Shown here piece by piece: positions 30,560-40,819 of a stretch of 64,000 bases of DNA. Origin of the DNA: Selaginella moellendorffii (taxonomy: Eukaryota; Streptophyta; Lycopodiopsida; Selaginellales; Selaginellaceae); contig NW_003314269.1 of the NCBI RefSeq assembly GCF_000143415.4, forward strand, positions 3,031,060-3,095,059. The letters run 5' to 3'. A model generated the notes under the pieces. That model did no database searches, had not been told where the DNA came from, and saw only the letters and a list, made by a program, of their open reading frames with translations. The position numbers were made by a program, and so were the translations under genes. Position 1 is the first letter of the stretch. The number at the start of each line of letters is the position of its first letter.

Positions 30560-33490
30560 GATTGTTATGCAAATGTCACCAAAACAAAAACAATACCATC
30601 GTTTAGGTTTACTACTTCACCACAGTAGGTGAGCGATGTTGATAACAGTGGCACTATCCACGGATGTGGTGGCCTCGTCCAGTACCAAAACAGGGGCTTG
30701 TTTTCGCATAGGCAAAACAATTGTCTCTGTCCCATGCTCCAGTTCTCACCATTTTCAGACATAAGGAAGAAAACTTTTACACATTTATTGCTTGTCAAGC
30801 TTTTCTTCCTTGGCACGCACGAGGTCTCCGAGTCATTTATCCAAGGGTGCACTTAGCACCTACAAGAATAACTAGTTTTAACTGATCTAGCTGATGATGC
30901 CTTCGAACAGCGCTAGATCTTGTGGAATGATGCTGAGCTTGGATCGGAGATTGTCCACGCGGTCAATCACGCTCTTTCCACTGGCTGGCTCGGAATATCT
31001 GAATGCTATATCACATAGAAACGTTTTTGTTGTTAAATTTCCAAAGCCATTATAAAGTTTTAGAAATTCCTACCTTAAGCTCCCAGCTCAGCGCAGGTCA
31101 GCTTTCCGGCCGATTAGAAGCAAACAGAAACCAAAGACAATGTTGGTGGTGGAGTTCTAGCCTCATAGAAGCCCACTCCATGGCTGCAGTCGAGTAGAGA
31201 TAGACTCAAGCAGACGTGTTGATCCTGTGCTTGAAACGCTCTTCCTGGCAAAAGCCTCGTACTGTCCAATAGATTCCGCAAAGTGGTGAATCCTTCTGGA
31301 TGCCTTAAAGCCTGGAAAGCTCCCTGCCTGACGATATGTAATATCTCTGCAAATAAATACAACCTCATTAGGACAGAGGTGTTGATTGAAAACGAGATTT
31401 ACCCGTAGCAAGATACAGCAAACAAACACAGGAGCAAAAACGATTAAGACTCCAAACTGCTTGAGACATAACTCCCACAATGTAGAAAAGCTATACTCCT
31501 GAGAACGCAAGGCCCCCAAGCCTGTAAGGCACATTTAAGTCGAGAGCACTTTGGTCTGTAGAAGCCTGAAAAGTAAAAGCGCTGCACAAGCTGGTTTAAA
31601 AACTTCAAAACGTAAGTTAAAAACGTACCCGGCTGAGAATTCTACCAGTAGGAGTCGAATAAAAAAACCACATCCGCAAATGAAAAATGCAGTGCAATAT
31701 GTCAAAGAAGACCTTCTGAGATGTTGCTGATGTAGCACCCTGAGAAGCACGAACAGTGATGCTCCAAACGGAATTCACTGGAATTCACCGGACTCACAGC
31801 GATGCTCCAAGCAAAAAATCCTCCGTATCCGATGATCAACCGAATAGGATCAAACTGTGGAGATACAGCCGTCGCTGAGCCATTCACCAGTCTGACGCAA
31901 TTTGAAAGATTTGAAACAGCAGCATACTCACCAATATACGCCCTTGTAAACTGCCGTGCAGTAGTTCCAGTAAACTTGCAAACCAAAACTACATTTCTCA
32001 CGTTCTTCTTTTTGTACCAGTTCTTCCTTTGGTGGCTGGTTCAACTTCTGCACTTCTTTTTTTCTTCATTATTGCACCATAGCCTTGTTGTGTGCTCCTC
32101 CTTGTAGAGATTGGCACTCAAGAACAAGAGGTTTAGCCTCTTCAACCTTCACTGAGTCAGCTTTCGCTAGTGAGTTTTAGCTCGTCAACGTAAATAAAGC
32201 ATACCAAAATGAGGTCACTTGATGCGTCACTAAAATGTCAGTCTTTGCATTAAGAATGAATTTGAAGAACACACTCCTGCGTATATGAGTGAGATCACAC
32301 AGCTAAACAGACATGCTTACCCTGAATATTTGAGTACCAGTTTCCACGTCCACAGCACCAAAAGGATCGTGAAGTAGGTAGATATCACCATCCTGATACA
32401 GTGCACGAACAAGTTGCATCCTTTGCTTCTGGCCGCCACTCAAGTTGACGCCCCTCTCACCTATTTCTGTCTGATCTCCGAATGGAAGAATTTCCAGATC
32501 TCTTTTGAGTTGACACATCTCCAGCACACGATAGTATTTACTTCTGTTCATAGGCGAGCCAAAACAAACACTATTCTCGATCATTGTACCCAACAGTCTG
32601 GCCCACGTACGATGTTCTTCCAGTTACCTGGACCTGTAAAAGCAGATGTAAGGAAAGAAAGAGAGAATGGTAAAATGCGTACCATGCCAGAACAAGAGCA
32701 AGCTCGATTTACCGGAACCAACCATTCCGCAAACCGAAACTGTCGTCCCTTCTAGACATCCACTCACTGATGTCTGCTGCTTCCACCAGAATTACTGTAG
32801 GATCTTGGTCATTTGTCCGAGAAACAGCATCCGCCTGAAGCTCTGGCTCGTGAAGAAACTTACTCAGCCGATCCAGCGAAACTCTTGTTCGAGACAGAGT
32901 TGAAATACAGTCAGGTAGAGCTGTGAGCGCCTCCTGTAAAACTCTAAAGGTGGCCAGCGCTGAAAGAACTTTCCCAGTGATCAGAGGTATTTTTACACAA
33001 GTACCAAAAGTGACCACTGGGATTTGTCCAGAAGAGGAAAATTATAGCTGCCTGCGTCAAGAACGGTTTCTTCAACCAGCCATCTCAAGGCTTCCAGTTT
33101 CTGCAGGTAGGCCTTCTCCCAAGCTTGCACCTTGAGAATCCTCATGCTCTTTAAGCACTCCGTTGTAGGTCGCAATCGGGCGTCCTTGGCCTCCATGATC
33201 TTGTCCTTGTACTTGTCTCGCAAGGAGGTAAACGGAGTGTTGATAGCCACCGAAGCCAGCGTCGCAACCACGTTAGCTATCGCAGCAACCCCGACTTTCT
33301 GGTATAGAATAAGAAGTGCCAACGCCACCTGAAGCAGTAAAATCCAGATGTCGTGCATATACAAGAAGTCGAGAACCCTCTGGATATCCACTGCCATATG
33401 GTTGACAATCTCTCCGCTGGTGTATTTCTGCTGCGACAAGTTAGAAAGTCGCAAGCCTTTCCTATATACGTAATTTGTGAGCGTCGCGCG
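30560..33490 (-). pseudogene. ABCC (MRP-type) transporter pseudogene, copy A
   Basis: Antisense to the RING genes, following the intact ABCC gene at 46708-51794 exon by exon, from the NBD2 end (30560-30760) through NBD1 (32303-32593) to TMD1 (33034-33454). Damage is extensive. The NBD2 segment after MGQRQLFCL is frameshifted, Walker B in NBD1 reads LLHDP instead of LLDDP, several exons are shortened, and TMD1 has a frameshift after KLEALR. The TMD0 part is missing. It cannot make a full transporter. Confidence 0.85.
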
Positions 33491-33502
33491 GGCCTTTATC
33501 GC

Positions 33503-34154
33503 TTACTAGTCGGCCGGGACTTTGTAGACAAGAAGAAACTCAACGAATCTCGTGACTTCAAGCACAGGTTGGCCATCCAATGCGTGACTACTTCTTCCAC
33601 GAGAGACAACGCCGCAAACGATGACTGTGATCTCCTCTCCACTTTCGTGTCCATGATGGAGCAAACCCGCAACGACCACTGGATCTCGGAGGTCTCGAGC
33701 TCGACGATGAAAGAACCTCCCAGGAACAGGCTCACGCTCCCGTTCAAACCACACGACGAGGAATGCAGCACCACCACAGCGATCCACGGCATTGCGTTCG
33801 AGAGCAAAGGAGTGCTACAGTCGACTTCCAGCGCTGTTCATCGATCGAAGGTACCCCACGATCTCGAAACTATATAAGTTTCGATCCATCACAGTCAGGG
33901 AATTAATCCATCGCCGTCCTCGTTTGTTCTCTTCCTCAGGTACATTCGTGGCGTGGAGCGGCTAAACGAAAAAACAAGGGCCAGCTTCGCAAGCTCTTGC
34001 ATGATAAGCAGTGGAGATTTGCGGACAGACACCGCCATGGCTTGCAAGGGGTGTGGAGGAGCGAGCTTGGTGCCATGCCTGGATTGCAATGGGAACGACA
34101 ATGGGCTGTACGGAGTGTACGGTGAATGGCAAACGGTGCCCGCTGTGCACTTAG
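33503..34154 (+). pseudogene. Partial GRX-like copy 2, fused to an antisense ABCC stretch
   Basis: About 42 bp of antisense ABCC N-terminal coding sequence (ending GACAAGAAGAAACTCAACGA) join directly to the GRX-like gene at a point equal to 29340. The copy then follows the gene through SRDFKHRLAIQCVT, the shortened GRX core and the second exon, but the VPALFVDGRY end of exon 1 is damaged (KVPHDLETI) and the CxxC part has lost about 17 bp around SRRFIAD. No start codon of the parent gene is included. An open frame of 174 codons crosses the junction from antisense ABCC into the GRX-like frame. Confidence 0.8.
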
Positions 34155-34182
34155 CTGGCGATCGGAAAAGGTGGTGGACTGG

Positions 34183-34190
34183 TATAAAAG
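34183..34190 (+). promoter_or_regulatory. TATA box of RING-H2 copy 2
   Basis: TATAAAAG 58 bp before the ATG at 34241, in the same sequence context as copy 1. Confidence 0.65.
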
Positions 34191-34240
34191 AGCCCCAAAG
34201 AACTGAAAGGAAAAACCTATCACACAGACTATAGTGGGCG

Positions 34241-34627
34241 ATGTCTGAAATCTGTTGCTTGTTGGGTGGCGCGTGGTTTGCGGGTTGGAGCTGCTGGTTG
34301 TGCATTAAAGATGGAGATTGCAGCTTTGGTGACGCGGGGTATGGCACTGGAGCTTCCACCAGGGATGGCGAGGCCGAGAAGAAACTTGAGAATGGCATGG
34401 ATTCGGTGGTACTTCCCCTGGAGCTCTACAGCGTGAGGGAGCGAGGGAGAGAGGAGTGCCCCATTTGCCTTGGGGAGTTTGGCGACGGGCAAGAGGTGTG
34501 TGTGTTGCCCAAGTGCAAGCACTTTTACCATCGCGACTGTATCTCGTTGTGGCTCTTCAAGCAACACACTTGCCCGCTTTGCCGCTGTAGCCTCCGACAC
34601 GAGCCAACCGAACTAAAAAGGCTCTAA
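34241..34627 (+). CDS. Small RING-H2 protein, copy 2
   Basis: 128 residues, frame intact and all eight zinc ligands kept. It differs from copy 1 at several positions: I22, G33, K48-L49, E79, C87, and in the finger helix ISLWLFKQH for LSSWLFRQP, with the tail [13 protein letters not shown]87 adds a cysteine next to the finger. It is the most diverged of the four in the E2-facing part, which could change partner choice (inference). It is followed by ABCC pseudogene B. Confidence 0.8.
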   Translation: MSEICCLLGGAWFAGWSCWLCIKDGDCSFGDAGYGTGASTRDGEAEKKLENGMDSVVLPLELYSVRERGREECPICLGEFGDGQEVCVLPKCKHFYHRDCISLWLFKQHTCPLCRCSLRHEPTELKRL

Positions 34628-34639
34628 AATTGTAAAGAC

Positions 34640-37600
34640 TTGAGTTGATAATCCAGAAGATCTCTTGGAATAGAAGAAATGTGAGCTGCTCTTCATTAAA
34701 AGCTTGCCCGGCTCGTCGTATGCAAATGTCACCAAAACAAAACAATACCATCGTTTAGGACTTAGTCGCTGTCCACCACAGTAGGCGAGCGATGGTGATA
34801 ACAGTGCATCCCTGGAAATCACTCCATTGGTGGCACTGTCCACGGATGTGGTGGCCTCGTCCAGTATCAAAACACGGGCTTGTTTTAGCATAACTCGTCC
34901 AAGGCAAAACAATTGTCTCTGTCCGTCCTCACCTTTTACACATACACGCACGAGGTTTCCGAGTCATTTATCCAAGGGTTTTTAAGAAACTTAGAAAGGA
35001 TGCTTTCGAACAGCGTTGGATCCTGTGGAATGATGCTGAGCCTGGATCGGAGATCATCTTCGTTATGTCCATGCCGTCGATCACGATCTTTCCACCGGCT
35101 GGCTCAGAATATGGCCTGGATGAACATGGATTTTTCACTGCCAGTCCGGCCCACGACTCCAATCCTCTCGACTCCGGGAAATACACAGTTATTGTTGAAA
35201 CAAGCGGTGAGTTGGAGTTGTAGCGGACCTATGTCACATAGAAATGTTGTTCAAGTTCCAAAGCCATTATAGAAGTTTTAGAAATTCCTACCTTAAGCTC
35301 CACTAGCTCAACGTTTCATGTGGCAGGCCAGCTTTCCGGAAGCTTAGACTCTTCAATCTCCCATGGTGCCTCGCTGGGAATGCGAGGGGAGGGAGATAAC
35401 CTTATCGAAGCAAACAGAAACCAAAGACAACGTTGGTGAGGAGTTCTAGCCTCATAGAGGCCCACTCCATGGCTGCAGCCGAGTAGAGATAGACTCGAGC
35501 AGACGTGTCGATCCTGTGCATGAAACGCTCTTCCTGGCAAAAGCCTCGTACTGTCGGAGCTCCTGCAATAGATTCCGCAAAGTGGTGAATCCATCTGCCT
35601 GCCTGACGGTATATAACACCTTTGCAAATAGATTCAACTCTAATTAGAACAGAGGTATTGATTGAAAAAGAGATGTACCTGTAGCAAGATACAGAAAACA
35701 AACACAGGAGCAAAAACGACTAAAACTCCAAACTGCTTGAGACATAACTCCCACAATGTATACAAGCTGTACTCCTGAGAACGCAAGGCCCCCAAGCCTG
35801 TAAGGCACATTTAAGTCGAGAGCACTTTGGTCTGTAGAAGCCTGAGATTAAAAACTTCAAACGTAAGCGGATGTACCCGGCTGAGAATTCTACTAGTTGG
35901 AGTCGAATAAAAAAACCACATCAATTGGCAAATGAGTGGAGTATGTCAAAGAAGAACTTCTGAGATGTTGCGAGGCTGATGACATGATGTAGCACCCTGA
36001 GAAGCACGAACAGCGATGCTCCAAATAGAATTCACCAAATGAATTCCTACTGGTGTTCACAGCGATGCTCCAAGCGAAAAATCCTCTGTATCCGATGATC
36101 AACCGAATAGGATCAAACAGCCGTCGCTGAGCCATCCACCTGTCTGACGCAAGATTTGAAACAGTAGCATACTCACCAACATACGCCCTTGTAAACTGCC
36201 GTGCAGTAGTATCCATAAAGTTGCAAACCAAACTACCTTTCTCGCGTTCTTCTTTTTGTACCAGTTGTTCTGCCTTGGGCTCGTTCGACTTCTGCACTTC
36301 TGTTTTTTACTTCATTATTTGGATACCTCCATAGCCTTGTTGTGTGCTCCAACAAGCACTCTTTGGGAAATTTATGTAGAGATTGGCACTCAAGAACAAG
36401 AGGTTTAGCTCGCTTGGAAAAGCTGAGAGTAAGTTCCAGATCGCCCATCTTTAACCTACATTTAGCTCGTCAACGTGGACTTTATTTTATATTGTTGAAT
36501 TAAGAACACATTCTGTGTATGATTTATGAGTGAGATCACAGAGCCAAACAGAGACATACCAGTTTCCACGTCCATGGCACCGAAAGTATCATCAAGTAGG
36601 CAGGTATCACCATCCTGATACAGTGCACGAGCAAGTTGTATCCTTTGCTTCTGGCCGCCCTCCATTTTCTTTTTCTGTCTTTCTTTCACGGCTATCTAAC
36701 CCCGCTTAAATTGACGCCCCTCTCGCCTATTTCTATCTGATTTCCGAATGGAAGAACTTCCAGATCTCTTTTGAGTTGACACATCTCCAGCACGCGATCG
36801 TATTTACTTCTGTCCATAGGCGAGCCAAAACAAACATTATTCTCGATCGGTCCACTTTGTACCCAAGCAGTCTGGCCCACGTACGATGTTCTTCCAGTTA
36901 CCTGGACCTGCAAAAGCAGATGGAAGGAGAATGGTAGAATACAAAAATGCGTACCATAGTTTTGGGATTTCTCCCAGAAGGCACGAGAGCAAGCTCAATT
37001 TTCCGCAAACCGCAACTGTCATCCCTTTTTTGACATCCAGATTAACTCTAGCTCAGGACATCTGACGTCTGCTGCTTCCACCAGAATTACTGTAGGATCT
37101 TGGTCATTTGTCCGAGAAACAGCCTGAAGCTCTGGCTCGTGAAGAAACTTACTCAGCCGATCCAGCGAAACTCTTGTTTGAGACAGAGTTGAAATACAGT
37201 CTGCTAGCCTCCTGTAAAATTCTAAAGGTGGCCACCGCTGAAAGAACTTTCCCAGTGGTCAGAGGTATCTTCAGCACCACACAAGTACCAAAAGTGACCA
37301 CTCCAGTGATCATCTGTCCAGAAGCGGAAAGAAACGATTTCTTCAGCCAGCCATACTCCACACCTCTCAAGGCTTCCAGTTTCTGCAGGTAAGTGAGAAT
37401 CCTCATGCTCTTTAAGCACTCCGTCGTAGGGCGTCCTTGGCCTCCATGATCTTGCCCTGGTACTTGTCTTGCAGGAGCTAAACGGAGTGTTCATAGCCGC
37501 CGAAATCAGCGTAGCAACCACAGTAGCAATCGCAGCAGCCCCGACTTGCTGGTATAGAATAAGAAGTCACCTGAAGCGGGTAAATACGATTTGTGCGTAA

Positions 37601-37860
37601 ACTAATTGGACGCGACAAGATCATCCAAGGCTAGCACAGAACGAGAAGAAAATGTCTCAGCGTCACGAGGCTGGATTGCCTCCTCTCTTGCGCGATGCTA
37701 CCAACAACAAGCCAGGCAGGAGAACTCCTCGGCAAGACGTGATCCATGAAGAAATGCGACACAGAGAAGCAGCGAAAGGGGGAATCTTGATGGTCTTGAG
37801 CTTTCTAGTCCGCCGGGACTTTGTAGACAAGAAGAAACTCACAAGAAAAAATTCAGACTC
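34640..37860 (-). pseudogene. ABCC transporter pseudogene, copy B
   Basis: Decayed antisense copy from the NBD2 end (34640-34900) to TMD1 (37200-37570), with a separate N-terminal (TMD0) piece at 37640-37850. NBD1 (36462-36913) is split at LSGGQKQR by an insertion of about 55 bp (CTCCATTTTCTTTTTCTGTC...), shared with copy D. Intron-exon order still matches the intact gene, so it arose by DNA-level duplication and not by reverse transcription. Confidence 0.85.
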
Positions 37861-38060
37861 AACTCCTTCAGATTAAATATCACGTTCGTTCCTGCCTCTA
37901 CAGAGTTTTACATTCTGGCAGATTTTATACCAACGCTGTCGCAAACAAAAACTCCCTGAAGTCAGCCACAAAGTAGCTAAGGTGGCCATTCTAGTCGTCC
38001 AAATTATTGCGAGCTGCGTCAAGAACGATTTCTTCAGCCAACCACTCCAACCGCTGAAAA
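37861..38060. repeat. Cluster repeat also found at 44271-44430
   Basis: The stretch beginning ATCACGTTCGTTCCTGCCTC and running to the piece ending in CGATTTCTTCAGCCA occurs again after ABCC pseudogene D with small indels. It marks the units ending in copies B and D as relatives. Confidence 0.8.
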
Positions 38061-38069
38061 GGTGGCTGG

Positions 38070-38077
38070 TATAAAAG
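38070..38077 (+). promoter_or_regulatory. TATA box of RING-H2 copy 3
   Basis: TATAAAAG 59 bp before the ATG at 38129. Shared sequence with the other copies begins only about 15-30 bp upstream of this box, so the core promoter is all that was carried along here. Confidence 0.65.
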
Positions 38078-38128
38078 AGCCCCAAAGAGGTGAAAGGAAA
38101 AACCCTATCACACCGACTATAGTGGGCG

Positions 38129-38515
38129 ATGTCTGAAATCTGTTGCTTGTTGGGTGGCGCCTGGTTTGCGGGTTGGAGCTGCTGGTTGTGCATCAAAGAT
38201 GGAGATTGCAGCTTTGGTGACGCGGGGTATGGCACTGGAGCTTCCACCAGGGATGGCGAGGCCGAGAAGAAACTTGAGAATGGCATGGATTCGGTGGTAC
38301 TTCCCCTGGAGCTCTACAGCGTGAGGGAGCGAGGGAGAGAGGAGTGCCCGATTTGCCTTGGGGAGTTTGGCGACGGGCAAGAGGTGACTGTGTTGCCCAA
38401 GTGCAAGCACTTCTACCATCGCGACTGTCTCTCGTCGTGGCTCTTCAGGCAACCCACTTGCCCGCTTTGCCGCTGTAGCGTCCGACACGGGCCAACCGAA
38501 CTTAAAAGGCTCTAA
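38129..38515 (+). CDS. Small RING-H2 protein, copy 3 (mosaic)
   Basis: 128 residues, intact finger. The first half (I22, G33, K48-L49) equals copy 2, while from T87 onward ([21 protein letters not shown]) it equals copy 1. The 3' flank follows copy 1 too. This is the pattern expected from gene conversion or crossing-over between copies 1 and 2. It probably has the same E3 function as its sisters. Confidence 0.82.
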   Translation: MSEICCLLGGAWFAGWSCWLCIKDGDCSFGDAGYGTGASTRDGEAEKKLENGMDSVVLPLELYSVRERGREECPICLGEFGDGQEVTVLPKCKHFYHRDCLSSWLFRQPTCPLCRCSVRHGPTELKRL

Positions 38516-38519
38516 AATT

Positions 38520-39850
38520 GTTTAGAAGATCTCTTGGAATAGAAGAAATGTGAGTTGCTCTTCATTAAACAGCTACCGAGAAAGATTGTTATGCAAATGT
38601 CACCAAAACAAAAACAATACCATCGTTTAGGTTTACTACTTAGTCGCTGTCCACCACAGTAGGTGAGCAATGTTGATAACAGTAGCGCTGTCCACGGATG
38701 TGGTGGCTTCGTCCAGTACCAAAACAGGGGCTTGTTTTCGCATAGGCAAAACAATTGTCTCTATCCCATGCTCCAGTTCTCACCATTTTCAAAACATAAG
38801 AAAACTTTTACACATTTATTGCCTGTCCAGCTTTTCTTCCTTGGCACGCACGAGGTCTCCGAGTCATTTATCCAAGGGTGCACTTAGCACCTACAAGAAT
38901 AACTAGTTTTAACTGATCTAGCGGATGATGCCTTCGAACAGCGCTGGATCCTATGGAATGATGCTGAGTTTGGATCGGAGATCATCTTCATTATGTCTAT
39001 GCTGTCAATCACGCTCTTTCCACTGGCTGGCTCGGAATATGGCCTGAATGCTATATCACATAGAAACGTTTTTGTTGTTAAATTTCCAAAGCCATTATAG
39101 AAGTTTTAGAAATTCCTACCTTAAGCTCCTAGCTCAGCGCTTCCTGTGGCAGGTCAGCTTTCCGGAAGCTTAGACTCTTCAATCGCATTGCTGGGAATGC
39201 GAGAATATTGCTGCCGGGAGGGAGATAGCCGATTAGAATCAAACAGAAACCAAAGACAACGTTGGTGGTGGAGTTCTAGTCATAGAAGCCCACTCCATGA
39301 CTGCAGCCGAGTAGAGATAGGCTCGAGCAGACGTATTGATCCTGTGCTTGAAACGCTCTTCCTGGCAAAAGCCTCGTACTGTCGGAGCTCCTGCAATAGA
39401 TTCCGCAAGGTGAATCCTTCTGGATGCCTTAAAGCCTGGAAAGCTCCCTGCCTGACGATATGTAATACCTCTGCAAATAAATGCAACCTCATTAGGACAG
39501 AGGTGTTGATTGAAAACGATGAGTCCGGTGAAAGAAGCGGAATGGTTGGTTCCGGTATTATTATTACATTATTCTCGATCATTCCACTTTGTACCCAACA
39601 GTCTGGCCCACGTATGATGTTCTTCCAGTTACCTGGACCTGTAAAAGCAGATGTAAGGAAAGAAAGAGAGAATGGTAAAATGCGTACCATGCCAGCACGA
39701 GAGCAAGCTCGATTTACCGGAACCAACCATTCCGCAAACCGCAACTGTCGTCCCTTTTAGACATCCATATTAACTCCAGATAACGAGAGCTTAGAACTCA
39801 CTGATGTCTGCTGCTTCCACCAGAATTACTGTAGGATCTTGGTCATTTGT
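38520..39850 (-). pseudogene. ABCC transporter pseudogene, copy C (internally deleted)
   Basis: Antisense. The NBD2 end and TMD2 are present at 38520-39520. The sequence then jumps directly to the start of NBD1 (about 39535-39845), losing the NBD1 signature and Walker B, the linker and part of TMD2. It ends abruptly inside the exon before NBD1, where GRX-like sequence begins at about 39856. Confidence 0.8.
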
Positions 39851-39855
39851 CCGTC

Positions 39856-40350
39856 TCGAGCTCGACGATCAAAGAACCTCCCAGGGACAGGCTCACGCTT
39901 CCGTTCAAACCACACGACGAGGAATGCAGCACCACCACAGCGATCCACGGCATTGCGTTCGAGAGCAAAGGAGTCTCCACGATGGAGCCGGAGTTGGGCG
40001 ATGGACAATCGAGTTCCAATCGATGGAAGGTACGTCCCCAGCCCCACGATCTCGAAACTATATAAGTTTCGATCCATCACAGTCAGGGAATTAATCCATC
40101 GCCGTCCTCGTTTGTTCTCTTCGTCAGGTACATTGGTGGCGTGGAGCGGCTAAACGAAAAAACAAGGGCCAGCTTCGCAAGCTCTTGCATGATAAGCAGC
40201 GGATATTTGCGGACAGACACCGCCATGGCTTGCAAGGGGTGTGGAGGAGCGAGCTTGGTGCCATGCCTGGATTGCAATGGGAGCCGCCGGTTTATAGCGG
40301 ACAATGAGCTGTACGGAGCGTACGGTAAATGGCATACGGTGCCCGCGATC
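39856..40350 (+). pseudogene. Partial GRX-like copy 3
   Basis: Starts inside the parent exon at CTCGAGCTCGACGAT (equal to 29486), directly joined to ABCC pseudogene C. The intron and second exon are present. MACKGCGGASLVPCLDCNGS and RRFIADN are intact, but the last CxxC pairs are lost through a deletion before 40350. No start codon from the parent gene. Confidence 0.8.
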
Positions 40351-40369
40351 GGAAAAGGTGGCGGACTGG

Positions 40370-40377
40370 TATAAAAG
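40370..40377 (+). promoter_or_regulatory. TATA box of RING-H2 copy 4
   Basis: TATAAAAG 59 bp before the ATG at 40429; flanks match copy 1 almost base for base. Confidence 0.65.
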
Positions 40378-40428
40378 AGCCCCAAAGAGGTGAAAGGACA
40401 AACCCTATCACACCGATTATAGTGGGCG

Positions 40429-40815
40429 ATGTCTGAAATCTGTTGCTTGTTGGGTGGCGCGTGGTTTGCGGGTTGGAGCTGCTGGTTGTGCTTCAAAGAT
40501 GGAGATTGCAGCTTTGGTGACGCGGAGTATGGCGCTGGAGCTTCCACCAGGGATGGCGAGGCCGAGAAGGAATTTGAGAATGGCATGGATTCGGTGGTAC
40601 TTCCCCTGGAGCTCTACAGCGTGAGGGAGCGAGGGAGAGAGGAGTGCCCGATTTGCCTTGGGGAGTTTGGCGACGGGCAAGAGGTGACTGTGTTGCCCAA
40701 GTGCAAGCACTTCTACCATCGCGACTGTCTCTCGTCGTGGCTCTTCAGGCAACCCACTTGCCCGCTTTGCCGCTGTAGCCTCCGACACGAGCCAACCGAA
40801 CTAAAAAGGCTCTAA
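40429..40815 (+). CDS. Small RING-H2 protein, copy 4 (mosaic)
   Basis: 128 residues, intact finger. The first half (F22, E33, E48-F49) equals copy 1; E79 is as in copies 2 and 3; the finger (T87, LSSWLFRQP) equals copies 1 and 3; the tail [12 protein letters not shown] and the 3' flank equal copy 2. One private change is visible (T36 to A). Likely E3 ubiquitin ligase like its sisters. Confidence 0.82.
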   Translation: MSEICCLLGGAWFAGWSCWLCFKDGDCSFGDAEYGAGASTRDGEAEKEFENGMDSVVLPLELYSVRERGREECPICLGEFGDGQEVTVLPKCKHFYHRDCLSSWLFRQPTCPLCRCSLRHEPTELKRL

Positions 40816-40819
40816 AATT

